From Anaerocolumna aminovalerica (GTDB lineage: Bacteria; Bacillota; Clostridia; Lachnospirales; Lachnospiraceae), in the NCBI RefSeq assembly GCF_900115365.1, contig NZ_FOWD01000037.1:1-39171 (forward strand): a stretch of DNA of 39,171 nt, in the 5' to 3' direction. Made by a program: the position numbers and the translations under genes. Below are positions 1 to 6,674 of the stretch, one piece after another (position 1 is the first letter of the stretch; every line of letters starts with the position of its first letter). Below the pieces are notes generated by a model that was not told the origin of the DNA, did not search any database, and saw only the letters and a list, made by a program, of their open reading frames with translations.

Positions 1-183
1 AGAAAGTGCTTTATTAAGCTTTATAATGACTCCATTTATATTGTTCAAGGATAACAGGGTGTATAGGATTAATTTTGCTACCTTACCCTGTCGGCCGGAT
101 TACGCAAAATTAATCCTATACACCCTGTTATCCTAATTTAAAGTTTTATGAAAGTCATTACGAAAGATTATTAAGCACTTTCT
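1..183. repeat. Long imperfect palindrome (MITE-like hairpin element)
   Basis: A perfect 31-bp inverted repeat has arms at 48-78 and 104-134 around a 25-bp centre containing CGGCCG. Further pairing continues outward: AATGAC at 25-30 pairs with GTCATT at 154-159, and the 11 bp at 1-11 (starting AGAAAGTGC) pair with 173-183. The whole segment can fold as one hairpin. It codes for nothing recognisable. The left end coincides with the window edge, so the element may extend further. It could be a miniature inverted-repeat element or a very strong transcriptional hairpin; no target-site duplication can be judged. Confidence 0.7.
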
Positions 184-568
184 GAGTTCAATTTATGTTG
201 TCAGCAAAGCTGTTACTACCGATTATTTTACAAACTAGTATATTTCTTAGGATAAATAAAATGTACATATTAATTCATGATATTAATTTTATGTTGTTAT
301 ATAATGGGTATACTAAATTAAATACAAGTTTCAATACACAACTTTACCTCAAATAAATTGAACTTTGGAGGTTTCGAAAAGGCTTTTAATTCTTTTTGAA
401 TAGATATTGAATACTTATGTAGATAGATAGAATTTTTTAAAGGTATTAAAACAGATAATATGAGATGAGAACCTATTGGTTTTATCTATAAAACTAGGTT
501 ATCAATATGAGAATTTGCTTGCGTATTTAGGAGATATACTTGTAAAGAAGATTATCTATTTAGACAAC
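184..568. other. AT-rich non-coding stretch upstream of cat
   Basis: No credible gene is seen. It holds one copy (333-368) of a segment repeated at 1858-1897, and a TATACT hexamer at 535-540 that could be a -10 box for the cat leader. The hexamer 17 bp upstream (AATTTG, 512-517) is a poor -35, so the promoter assignment is weak. Confidence 0.4.
333..368 (+). repeat. Direct repeat copy A bracketing the cat segment
   Basis: This stretch (beginning AATACACA and ending TAAATTGAACTTTG) closely matches 1858-1897, with a few substitutions and a small gap. The two copies are in direct orientation and enclose the cat gene and the 71-codon remnant. A diverged inverted copy lies around 2099-2140 in the right arm of the second palindrome. 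Confidence 0.5.
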
Positions 569-581
569 AGGAGGTTATGAA

Positions 582-611
582 ATGATTATGACAATTAAGG
601 CAGCCTTCTAA
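582..611 (+). CDS. Leader peptide of the cat gene
   Basis: A 9-codon open frame (MIMTIKAAF, stop TAA) begins 7 nt after an AGGAGG ribosome binding site at 569-574. Its last codons overlap the left arm of the stem that hides the cat ribosome binding site. In known Gram-positive cat genes, such as cat-86 and the pC194-type genes, a short leader is translated, the ribosome stalls in the presence of chloramphenicol, and the stem opens. The arrangement here matches that pattern; the stalling codons are not known. An alternative ATG at 577 would give only MK. Confidence 0.65.
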   Translation: MIMTIKAAF

Positions 612-640
612 AATGTGCTAATAAAACTTTTTAGGAGGCT
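602..640 (+). promoter_or_regulatory. Translational attenuator stem sequestering the cat RBS
   Basis: The 11 nt at 602-612 (AGCCTTCTAAA) pair with 630-640, with one G-U wobble, around a 17-nt loop. The right arm contains the AGGAGG used by cat (633-638 region), so the stem masks it. The left arm is the end of the leader peptide frame. This is the arrangement expected for chloramphenicol-inducible translation. Confidence 0.75.
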
Positions 641-646
641 AAGATT

Positions 647-1306
647 ATGAAATTTAATTTAATAGATATTGAAAATTGGAATAGGAAGCCATACTTTGAA
701 CACTATTTGAATTCTGTTAGATGTACTTACAGTATGACAGCAAATATAGAGATAACAAATTTATTGCATGAAATAAAACTTAAGGACCTTAAACTATATC
801 CAACACTAATTTATATACTTGCAACTGTGGTTAATAATCACAAGGAATTCCGTACTTGTTTTGATGAAAACGGTAATTTAGGATACTGGGATAGTATGAG
901 TCCCAGTTATACTATATTTCATAAGGAAAATGAAACATTTTCAAGTATATGGACAGAGTATGATGAAAGCTTTTCGCGTTTTTACACTGCTTATCTTGAT
1001 GATATAAAAAACCACGGAAACATCATGAAGTTTACTCCAAAATTAAATGAGCCAGCCAATACATTCCCTATATCCAGCATCCCCTGGGTGAGTTTTACAG
1101 GATTTAATCTGAATGTATACAATGATGGAAAATATTTACTTCCAATATTCACAACAGGTAAATATTTTGAGCAGAATAGTAAAATATTCATTCCTATGTC
1201 CGTACAAGTTCACCATGCAGTTTGTGATGGATACCATATCAGCAGATTTATTAATGAGGTACAAGAAGTAATTTTAAATTATCAAACATGGTTAGGAGAT
1301 AAATAG
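647..1306 (+). CDS. cat: Chloramphenicol acetyltransferase (type A, CatA family)
   Basis: This 219-residue protein has the full length of the classical trimeric chloramphenicol acetyltransferases, which transfer acetyl from acetyl-CoA to the 3-hydroxyl of the drug in the cytoplasm. The active-site block QVHHAVCDGYH lies near residues 187-197; in the family the second histidine (about 190) is the general base and the following Asp-Gly is structural. The N-terminus (MKFNLIDIENWNRKPYFEHY) is also typical of the family. The start is fixed by AGGAGG 8 nt upstream. No frameshift or missing motif is seen, so the gene should be functional. Its position between long palindromes and next to a gene remnant suggests acquisition. 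Which cat subgroup (for example catQ-like) it belongs to cannot be settled by eye. Confidence 0.95.
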   Translation: MKFNLIDIENWNRKPYFEHYLNSVRCTYSMTANIEITNLLHEIKLKDLKLYPTLIYILATVVNNHKEFRTCFDENGNLGYWDSMSPSYTIFHKENETFSSIWTEYDESFSRFYTAYLDDIKNHGNIMKFTPKLNEPANTFPISSIPWVSFTGFNLNVYNDGKYLLPIFTTGKYFEQNSKIFIPMSVQVHHAVCDGYHISRFINEVQEVILNYQTWLGDK

Positions 1307-1345
1307 GTTCATTACGTTAGATTATATTATTCTTATAAGCAAAAT

Positions 1346-1369
1346 AAGGGAAGTCAAAAGACTTCCCTT
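1346..1369 (+). terminator. Hairpin downstream of cat (possible terminator)
   Basis: A perfect 10-bp stem (AAGGGAAGTC) with an AAAA loop lies 39 bp after the cat stop codon. It lacks a clear T-run (CAGGCTGTC follows), so it may be a weak terminator or the scar of an element end. Confidence 0.5.
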
Positions 1370-1413
1370 CAGGCTGTCGACATTCTGTATGTTGATGGAT
1401 TTTTTAGATTAGA

Positions 1414-1629
1414 ATGGAATTGGCGAAAACCTCGTGGGTTTTAGAACCAAAAAACGCTGAGCTAAGGAATAAACTTCGTGAAGCATTTGCCAAATGGTAC
1501 GACCACGCAAACAATGAACAGAATGAAAACTGCATTATTTTGCCAATAAGTATCACAAGAGGTACGGTAATTAAAGACCACGATGCTGTGCGTTACAATA
1601 TAGACTTTGTGAATAAAGTAGAGAACTGA
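1414..1629 (+). pseudogene. Unrecognised 71-codon ORF, probable C-terminal remnant
   Basis: The frame encodes 71 residues (starting MELAKTSWVLEPKNAELRNK) with a soluble, helix-like first half and a hydrophobic strand-like CIILPISITRG segment near residues 40-50. The frame is closed upstream by a TAG at 1405-1407 and no Shine-Dalgarno sequence precedes the ATG. Abrupt entry into protein-like sequence without a start signal fits the tail of a longer decayed gene brought in with cat. I do not recognise the family. Confidence 0.35.
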
Positions 1630-1857
1630 AGAAGGAAAAATTAGGAAAGAAGTTAAGCCGTTTCTAATAAGTATTTTCTTTATTACATATTATAGCATTA
1701 ATATTCAGCACATAAGTTTTTCCTAAAATGTATGATGAAATTTACACGAATGTCGTATTCACACATAAATATACACAAAGAGCCTATACAAAGATATTTA
1801 CTATTATCTCTTAAAAGACACCTCTTACTTCTAACCATAATATACAGTTATATTTTT

Positions 1858-2143
1858 AATACACAGCTTTGCCCTCAAAAACTTAAATTGAACTTTGAGA
1901 ATAGGGAATATGGGTTTTTTGTGACTTTGGGAAATTCGTTATGGTTCTTATATTATAGGAACCGCGCCAATATTTAAAAATTGTGATGTTTGACGAGGCA
2001 AAGCCGAGGAGTTCGCAATTTTTAAATATGCTTTAAGCGATTGCTATAATATTAGAACCATCGAATTTCCCTATGGAACAAGAAACCCATATTCCCTATT
2101 CTTGAAGTTCTTCACCAACCTTAAGTGGGCAAAGTGTACTTAT
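1858..2143. repeat. Second long palindromic element with direct repeat copy B
   Basis: Several blocks pair in register. The 20 bp at 1898-1917 pair perfectly with 2083-2102. The 10 bp at 1929-1938 pair with 2062-2071. The 18 bp at 1941-1958 pair with 2044-2061 with one mismatch. The 14 bp at 1970-1983 pair perfectly with 2016-2029. The centre holds a small GCAAAGC-type inner hairpin. The outer flanks (1858-1897 against 2103-2143) are diverged inverted copies, and 1858-1897 also matches 333-368 directly. The element separates the cat patch from the ydjI-like gene and may serve as a terminator from both sides. Confidence 0.7.
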
Positions 2144-2151
2144 TCTAATTT

Positions 2152-3132
2152 TTAAGCAAGTTTCTGACCACAATTCGGACAGAAATTTGCTTCCCCCGTC
2201 TTTTGACCGCAGTTAGGGCAGAAGTTAGGTTTTGCTGTACCGGCTGGTGTACCAGGATTGAAATTACCGCTATTTGGATTAGCTGTATTATTGTTCATGT
2301 TCTGCATCATTTGGTTAGCCATATTCATTCCCATCATCATTCCTGCCATGTCAGAAGCAACACCGCCTCCCCGTACTTTACCAGAGGAAATGCCATCGAT
2401 CATAGAAGCTTGCTGATAACGATTCATATCACCAATCATGCTGTGGGAAGCGTTCTTGTTGATCATTTCCTGAATTTCTTCCGGATAGTTGAAACTCATA
2501 ATGTTAAAGCCGGTAATAGTAATTCCGGTATCAAAAATCTGCATATCCAAATCTGTTTTGATTCCCTTTGCAATGTCAAAGGAATTGGCTTGAAGATTGA
2601 ACATATCTTTGCCTTCTTTTACAATCCAATTCATAAGTAACTGGTCTAAGACAGCAGTGATACGAAGTTTCACATCGTCAACTAAGTAACTGTCTTTTAC
2701 TCCGGCAATTTTATCAATTAATTTAATATAATCATTTACTTTGAAAGTAAATGTTCCGTTAGAACGAATTGGCATACCTCCCGGCAATTGAGGTGTTGGA
2801 ATGTTAATGGCACTTTTAGTCCCCCATTTTACAGTAAATTCTTTGGTGTTTATAAAAAGAACTTCAGCTCTCATTCCGCTGTTAAAGCCGAACTTAAATC
2901 CTTTTAAGGTTGAAAGAAAAGGTACAATATCCGATTCGATATCATAATTACCTTCATCTTTGAAGATGCCCTCTATCTTTCCGTTAAACATAAATACAGC
3001 ATCCTGGCCCGGACGAATAATTAATTTACTGCCTCGTTTTATCTCGTTATTATGCCATTTGTAGAAGATCATGTCTTCTCTAAATTCATCCCATTCCACT
3101 ACATTGGAAAATTCTTTTGAAAAAAGTCCCAT
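2152..3132 (-). CDS. ydjI: SPFH-domain protein with C-terminal zinc ribbons (YdjI-like)
   Basis: This 326-residue soluble protein has an SPFH/virion-core-like domain over roughly residues 20-240, a Met/Asn-rich linker (about 265-300), and two tandem FCPNCGQK zinc-ribbon knuckles in the last 24 residues. This layout matches Bacillus subtilis YdjI. In that species ydjI is the last gene of the pspA(ydjF)-ydjG-ydjH-ydjI locus, tied to sigma-W and membrane stress. Here the same four genes occur in the same order. The start has AAAGGAAG upstream. A 155-bp gap separates it from the ydjH-like gene, so it could have its own promoter. Function beyond membrane-stress scaffolding is not established. Confidence 0.8.
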   Translation of the reverse strand: MGLFSKEFSNVVEWDEFREDMIFYKWHNNEIKRGSKLIIRPGQDAVFMFNGKIEGIFKDEGNYDIESDIVPFLSTLKGFKFGFNSGMRAEVLFINTKEFTVKWGTKSAINIPTPQLPGGMPIRSNGTFTFKVNDYIKLIDKIAGVKDSYLVDDVKLRITAVLDQLLMNWIVKEGKDMFNLQANSFDIAKGIKTDLDMQIFDTGITITGFNIMSFNYPEEIQEMINKNASHSMIGDMNRYQQASMIDGISSGKVRGGGVASDMAGMMMGMNMANQMMQNMNNNTANPNSGNFNPGTPAGTAKPNFCPNCGQKTGEANFCPNCGQKLA

Positions 3133-3287
3133 AATAATACTTCCTTTCGTTTATCCTTTTATATGTTAATGTTTTCATAAGTTTAATTGCAGTTATTTAA
3201 TGATATACTCTTTTATCGGAGATAGTAATAAAAAATACTTAAACTATAATATGTTCTTTTATATAAAGATGAGTTACCTTTAGTCAC

Positions 3288-4283
3288 TTAAAAACTTCTT
3301 CCTCCGCCACTGTGGGAATGGCCTCCGCTTGAGACACCGCCACCGCCGCTGCTGCGGATGCCACCACCGCCACCGCGGTTATTATTGTCGTTGGATGGTT
3401 TCCTAACTCGAGTGGTTGTTGTCCTTATATAATCATCCCGGCTTGCAATGACTCTGGAATTTTGTTCGTCTAAATAAGTTCTGCTTGTTACCGTTACTCT
3501 GCCGCTGGAGTGATAAGCCATAATACCAACCCCGATTACACCGATTACTACAGAAATGCCAAGTTGAGCCAATACATTATTAAGAATATTTTCTTCCTTT
3601 TCTTCGTAATAATTACTTGGGCCATCCACGGATGCTTCACCGTAATAATTACCGGAGCCTTTTTCTCCAACAACGGGAGAAGTATTCACACCCTTTTCCT
3701 CATTCATGTAATAGACAACTTGTTTCATATACGCTTCCATAGCTTTATAATATTCTTCATCCTTTAATAATGGAAATACATCATCAAGTATATGCTCTAT
3801 CCTGTCATTGTGTATATAATGTTCTGCATCACCATAACCTTGTATCTCAATACCACGGTCCCCAGGATCCATATTTAGAAGTAATAATACGGCTGTACCA
3901 AATTCCTTTTCATAACCAAACCCATATTCGTCATAACAGTCTTCTAAGTATTCCTGCCTGCTTCTTCCGGACAGGTCATCTGTTGTAATGACAACAATAT
4001 CAACTTTACCTTCTTCACTATATTTCTTACTTAGTTCTTCTAACTTATTAACTTCTTTTTCTGAAAATAGTCCATAATAATCAAAAACTTTCCGGTCTTC
4101 CGAGGCTGCCAATACAGTTCTATTACCAAAAGCCGCAATTAGAGTAAATAATAAAAGGAAGAGAAAGCTTCTTTTCATTAAGTTGCTTTTTCTATATGAT
4201 TCCTGATTCTCACTTTTATCTAAAGTATTAGAGGAAACTTTATGTTTTAAGGACATCATAATTAGCTTATTATTTATTCTCAT
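3288..4283 (-). CDS. ydjH: TPM-domain membrane protein (YdjH-like)
   Basis: This 331-residue protein has a hydrophobic signal/anchor at about 37-59 (after MKRSFLFLLLF). A TPM (YgcG/DUF477-type) domain follows at about 65-195, including FDYYGLFSE and GTAVLLLLNMDPGDRGIEIQGYGDAE. A second membrane segment lies near 235-258, and the tail is rich in Gly, Ser and His (GGGGGIRSSGGGG). The TPM domain would lie outside the membrane. The chosen ATG has GGGAGG 8 nt upstream and lies 1 bp after the ydjG-like stop codon, so the two are translationally coupled. This leaves an unusual 36-residue polar extension before the signal segment; Met36 is an alternative start. Gene order equals B. subtilis ydjG-ydjH. 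Confidence 0.8.
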   Translation of the reverse strand: MRINNKLIMMSLKHKVSSNTLDKSENQESYRKSNLMKRSFLFLLLFTLIAAFGNRTVLAASEDRKVFDYYGLFSEKEVNKLEELSKKYSEEGKVDIVVITTDDLSGRSRQEYLEDCYDEYGFGYEKEFGTAVLLLLNMDPGDRGIEIQGYGDAEHYIHNDRIEHILDDVFPLLKDEEYYKAMEAYMKQVVYYMNEEKGVNTSPVVGEKGSGNYYGEASVDGPSNYYEEKEENILNNVLAQLGISVVIGVIGVGIMAYHSSGRVTVTSRTYLDEQNSRVIASRDDYIRTTTTRVRKPSNDNNNRGGGGGIRSSGGGGVSSGGHSHSGGGRSF

Positions 4284-4284
4284 A

Positions 4285-5397
4285 TTAAAAGCCTCCCGAA
4301 ACTAAAGAAAGTATTTGCATTATAATAAATGCGGCACCACTGATTCCTCCGAACCAGGCAGCAATTTTACCTATGCTTAAAGGTGGTTTTCCAACAATTT
4401 TACCTGTCTGGCCATTCATTGCAAATATGTGATCTGACTTTTTATAATCATAACAGACCATCCATACCGGCAGGAGCACATAATCTGCATGGACTTCCCG
4501 TAAGTTTATATTCTTATTATGATAGGTAGTGGTGGCATAACCGCGGATAGTGGAATCTATAAAATTATTTACATAAGACTCCACTCTTTGACGTACTCTG
4601 GGAAATAACTGTCGATTATCATAATTATATTTTTCCGCAATATATCCTGCCAGATAAGGCATATTAAAATCTTTTAGATTGCCATAGTTATAGGGCTCTA
4701 ATTTATCCATCAATTCATCACTCATCTTTGAGGAAGCATCTGCGGGAACTTTAAGATAATTCAGATCTACATTTCGGTAAACATTATAATACTTTGTTTC
4801 TGTGTAGATATAATCACCCTGTTCATAAGTACGAACTCTGGTGCAGGTTGCGTTTACCTCTCCCCGGCCATTTAAATCATATAGCCAAAAAGGAACATAA
4901 AGACCGGTGATATTCTTAATACGGTCGGCGGTCATAAATCCCTTTGGAGTCAACAGGCCTTTCTTACACCATTTAACGAAAGCTTCTCTAGCTTGCTCTT
5001 TATTAATGGAAAATGGGATTACTTTTGCAGGTGCTAAATTGCCCGTAAGCCTATCCCCTAAAACAACACCTGCCCCGCAAAAGCTGCAGGTTGTTGCGGT
5101 GGTATCTTTATCTGTAATAAGAACTGCCCCACAATTCTTACAATGATATTCTTTTACATCCTCTTCTTCAAATTGATGAGAATAGGAAGTATCTTTTGTA
5201 TTCCATGAGGCATTTTCTTCCCTCCCGGAACTATGACTGTGTTGATGAGACTCATGATTATTTTGCCGGTCGTCATCTCGTTTTGGCATATTTTCTATAT
5301 TTTCATTTCTGCCACAGCTATCGCAATGCAACATGCCGGTTGTACTGTCGAATGCCATATCTGCCCCGCAATTAGGGCATTTATACTGTACTACCAT
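4285..5397 (-). CDS. ydjG: Zinc-ribbon membrane protein (YdjG-like)
   Basis: This 370-residue protein begins with a zinc ribbon (YKCPNCGADM, then CDSCG), followed by a His/Ser-rich spacer. A second ribbon comes next (YHCKNCGAVLI ... CSFCGAGVVL), then a central domain and one C-terminal transmembrane segment in the last 25 residues. It matches B. subtilis YdjG in layout, a membrane partner of PspA with YdjH. The ATG at 5397 is preferred because GGTGGAG precedes it and the protein begins directly at the zinc ribbon; the frame is open to 5436 but lacks a ribosome site there. It has its own promoter with a palindromic operator candidate. The sequence shows zinc ribbons; the stress role is inferred from the gene set. 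Confidence 0.82.
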   Translation of the reverse strand: MVVQYKCPNCGADMAFDSTTGMLHCDSCGRNENIENMPKRDDDRQNNHESHQHSHSSGREENASWNTKDTSYSHQFEEEDVKEYHCKNCGAVLITDKDTTATTCSFCGAGVVLGDRLTGNLAPAKVIPFSINKEQAREAFVKWCKKGLLTPKGFMTADRIKNITGLYVPFWLYDLNGRGEVNATCTRVRTYEQGDYIYTETKYYNVYRNVDLNYLKVPADASSKMSDELMDKLEPYNYGNLKDFNMPYLAGYIAEKYNYDNRQLFPRVRQRVESYVNNFIDSTIRGYATTTYHNKNINLREVHADYVLLPVWMVCYDYKKSDHIFAMNGQTGKIVGKPPLSIGKIAAWFGGISGAAFIIMQILSLVSGGF

Positions 5398-5464
5398 ATA
5401 AATTCTCCACCTTCTTAAAATAAACATATACTGCATAAATCTACAGCTATGAAAGTTTCCATTG

Positions 5465-5503
5465 CACAGTTTACATAGTAAACTGTGAATATAGACTATT
5501 ATA
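5465..5503 (-). promoter_or_regulatory. ydjG promoter -10 box with perfect palindromic operator candidate
   Basis: On the minus strand an extended -10 (TG-N-TATAAT) occupies 5498-5503, with a weak -35 18-19 bp upstream (TTACAC or TTTACA). Just downstream, over the expected start of transcription, lies a perfect 10-bp inverted repeat (CACAGTTTAC, 3-bp spacer, GTAAACTGTG) at 5465-5487. Such placement is typical of a dimeric repressor site. The regulator is not known. Confidence 0.65.
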
Positions 5504-5525
5504 GCATAAAAGTGTATTATTGTGT

Positions 5526-5563
5526 AAAAAAAAGCTGTCTTAAAAGATTTCTTCTAAGACAGC
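5526..5563 (-). terminator. Intrinsic terminator after pspA
   Basis: Reading the minus strand, the 9-bp stem GCTGTCTTA/TAAGACAGC (5555-5563 with 5534-5542) is followed by a run of eight T. It lies 13 bp after the pspA stop codon and separates pspA from the ydjG-like gene. Confidence 0.85.
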
Positions 5564-5575
5564 CCTTCATCATTC

Positions 5576-6256
5576 TTATTTATTTAAGCTGGCTTTTAAC
5601 GCTTCTAATTCAGCATCTACGGATGCATTAGATTCGGATGAATATTTCTTGGTTAAATCCTTAATTGAATTGTCGGCAGAAGATTTGTTTAATTCAGCCA
5701 TAGCGTTTGCTTTGTCGATGGCTTTATTCGCCATTTCTTCGTATTTATTAAAGCTAGCCATTGAATTATTTGCACTTGCAACAGAGGAGGTCATTTTATT
5801 GATACGGTCCTGAGTTTTTGCAACAGCTAATTTACCTTTTATCATATCTTTGCGGGATTCTAGTTCGTTTATGTCAGAGACCAATTTGTCATGCATTTCC
5901 CGCATATTCGTAGCATTGGTATGTGCTAAGTCATAAGCTTCCTGTAATCCGCTTTGTTTAGAGGTTAAAGAAGCTTTTTGTTCTAAAAACTTTCTGGCAT
6001 CCTCTTCGTTACCGGCTTGCAGAGCCTTTACTGCATATTCCTGCATTTTAGCAATTTCTTCGTTGCAGTCATCAAGAACTCTCTTTGAACGTTGCTCTTC
6101 TGCCATAATACTAGCGGTTTCTGCTTTTACTTTGCCTAAATCGCTGTTTAAATTTCTCAAACATTGATCTATCATCTTTTCCGGATCTTCTGCTTTATCA
6201 AGCAGCGCGTTAATGTTACTGGACATAATATCTTTGAATCTTGTTAATATTCCCAT
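5576..6256 (-). CDS. pspA: PspA/IM30 family phage-shock protein
   Basis: This 226-residue protein is almost entirely helical and charged. It starts MGILTRFKDIMSSNINALLD and continues with the LDKAEDPEKMIDQ motif typical of PspA/Vipp1, then a long heptad-rich coiled coil to about residue 200. Family members are ESCRT-III-like and assemble on the inner face of stressed membranes to limit proton leak. Length matches B. subtilis PspA (YdjF). The start has GGAGGG upstream. It heads a four-gene set with ydjG, ydjH and ydjI homologues but ends at its own terminator, so it can be transcribed alone from a TTGACG promoter. No membrane-spanning PspB/PspC partners are present; YdjG and YdjH probably fill that place. 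Confidence 0.92.
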   Translation of the reverse strand: MGILTRFKDIMSSNINALLDKAEDPEKMIDQCLRNLNSDLGKVKAETASIMAEEQRSKRVLDDCNEEIAKMQEYAVKALQAGNEEDARKFLEQKASLTSKQSGLQEAYDLAHTNATNMREMHDKLVSDINELESRKDMIKGKLAVAKTQDRINKMTSSVASANNSMASFNKYEEMANKAIDKANAMAELNKSSADNSIKDLTKKYSSESNASVDAELEALKASLNK

Positions 6257-6321
6257 ATGAATCCCTCCATCTTATATTATTATAGGCAGAAGCAGATACT
6301 ACTTGCTGCGCTTGTGTTAAT

Positions 6322-6368
6322 AATGCACGTTGCATTTTCAGTTTATTATTATTTACCGGTTACGTCAA
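6322..6368 (-). promoter_or_regulatory. pspA promoter candidate with small palindrome
   Basis: On the minus strand TTGACG (6363-6368) and TAAACT (6340-6345) are 17 bp apart. A 6-bp inverted repeat (AATGCA, 3-bp spacer, TGCATT) at 6322-6336 lies at the expected start of transcription. The -10 is only fair. No clear sigma-W-type (TGAAAC/CGTA) element is seen. Confidence 0.45.
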
Positions 6369-6389
6369 GTTAAAAAAGGGTTAAAATAA

Positions 6390-6674
6390 TAATAGAATGA
6401 TTAAAATAGGAAAAGCTTTATTAATAATTTATGAGTATGTTTGAAAGAATATGCAAGAGGTTCAACCGTTAATTTAGATGCCGCTAAGGCATCATATATG
6501 GAAGGTTGAAAGAAAATATACCTATAGAAAGGATGCCATGAAAGGATTCCTAATATGCAATGGGTGTAAATATGAAGAACAAGTTGACAAAAGAAAGATT
6601 GTCTTTATAATTAAAATACAGAAAACCCGAGGGAATAAATCAGGTAAATGTTTGACAAGAAAGAGAGATAAATT
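6390..6674. other. Non-coding gap between pspA and the methyltransferase gene
   Basis: The gap contains a small hairpin (ATGCC/GGCAT, 6478-6492). It also holds a stretch at about 6497-6540 that resembles the repeat units found at 29.1-29.3 kb (AAGGTTG..AAGAAAATATA..AGAAAGGATGCC). A 77-codon frame from 6478 runs into the next gene in another frame and is not believed. Confidence 0.4.

Noticed and set aside
49-66. Resemblance to the I-SceI homing-endonuclease site (GGATAACAGGGT) in both arms of the first palindrome
   Set aside because: Only part of the 18-bp site matches, no homing endonuclease gene is present, and a chance match within an AT-rich palindrome is more likely.
1732-1977. 81-codon plus-strand ORF
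   Set aside because: It runs into the arm of the long palindrome, has no ribosome site, and its composition looks like translated AT-rich non-coding DNA.
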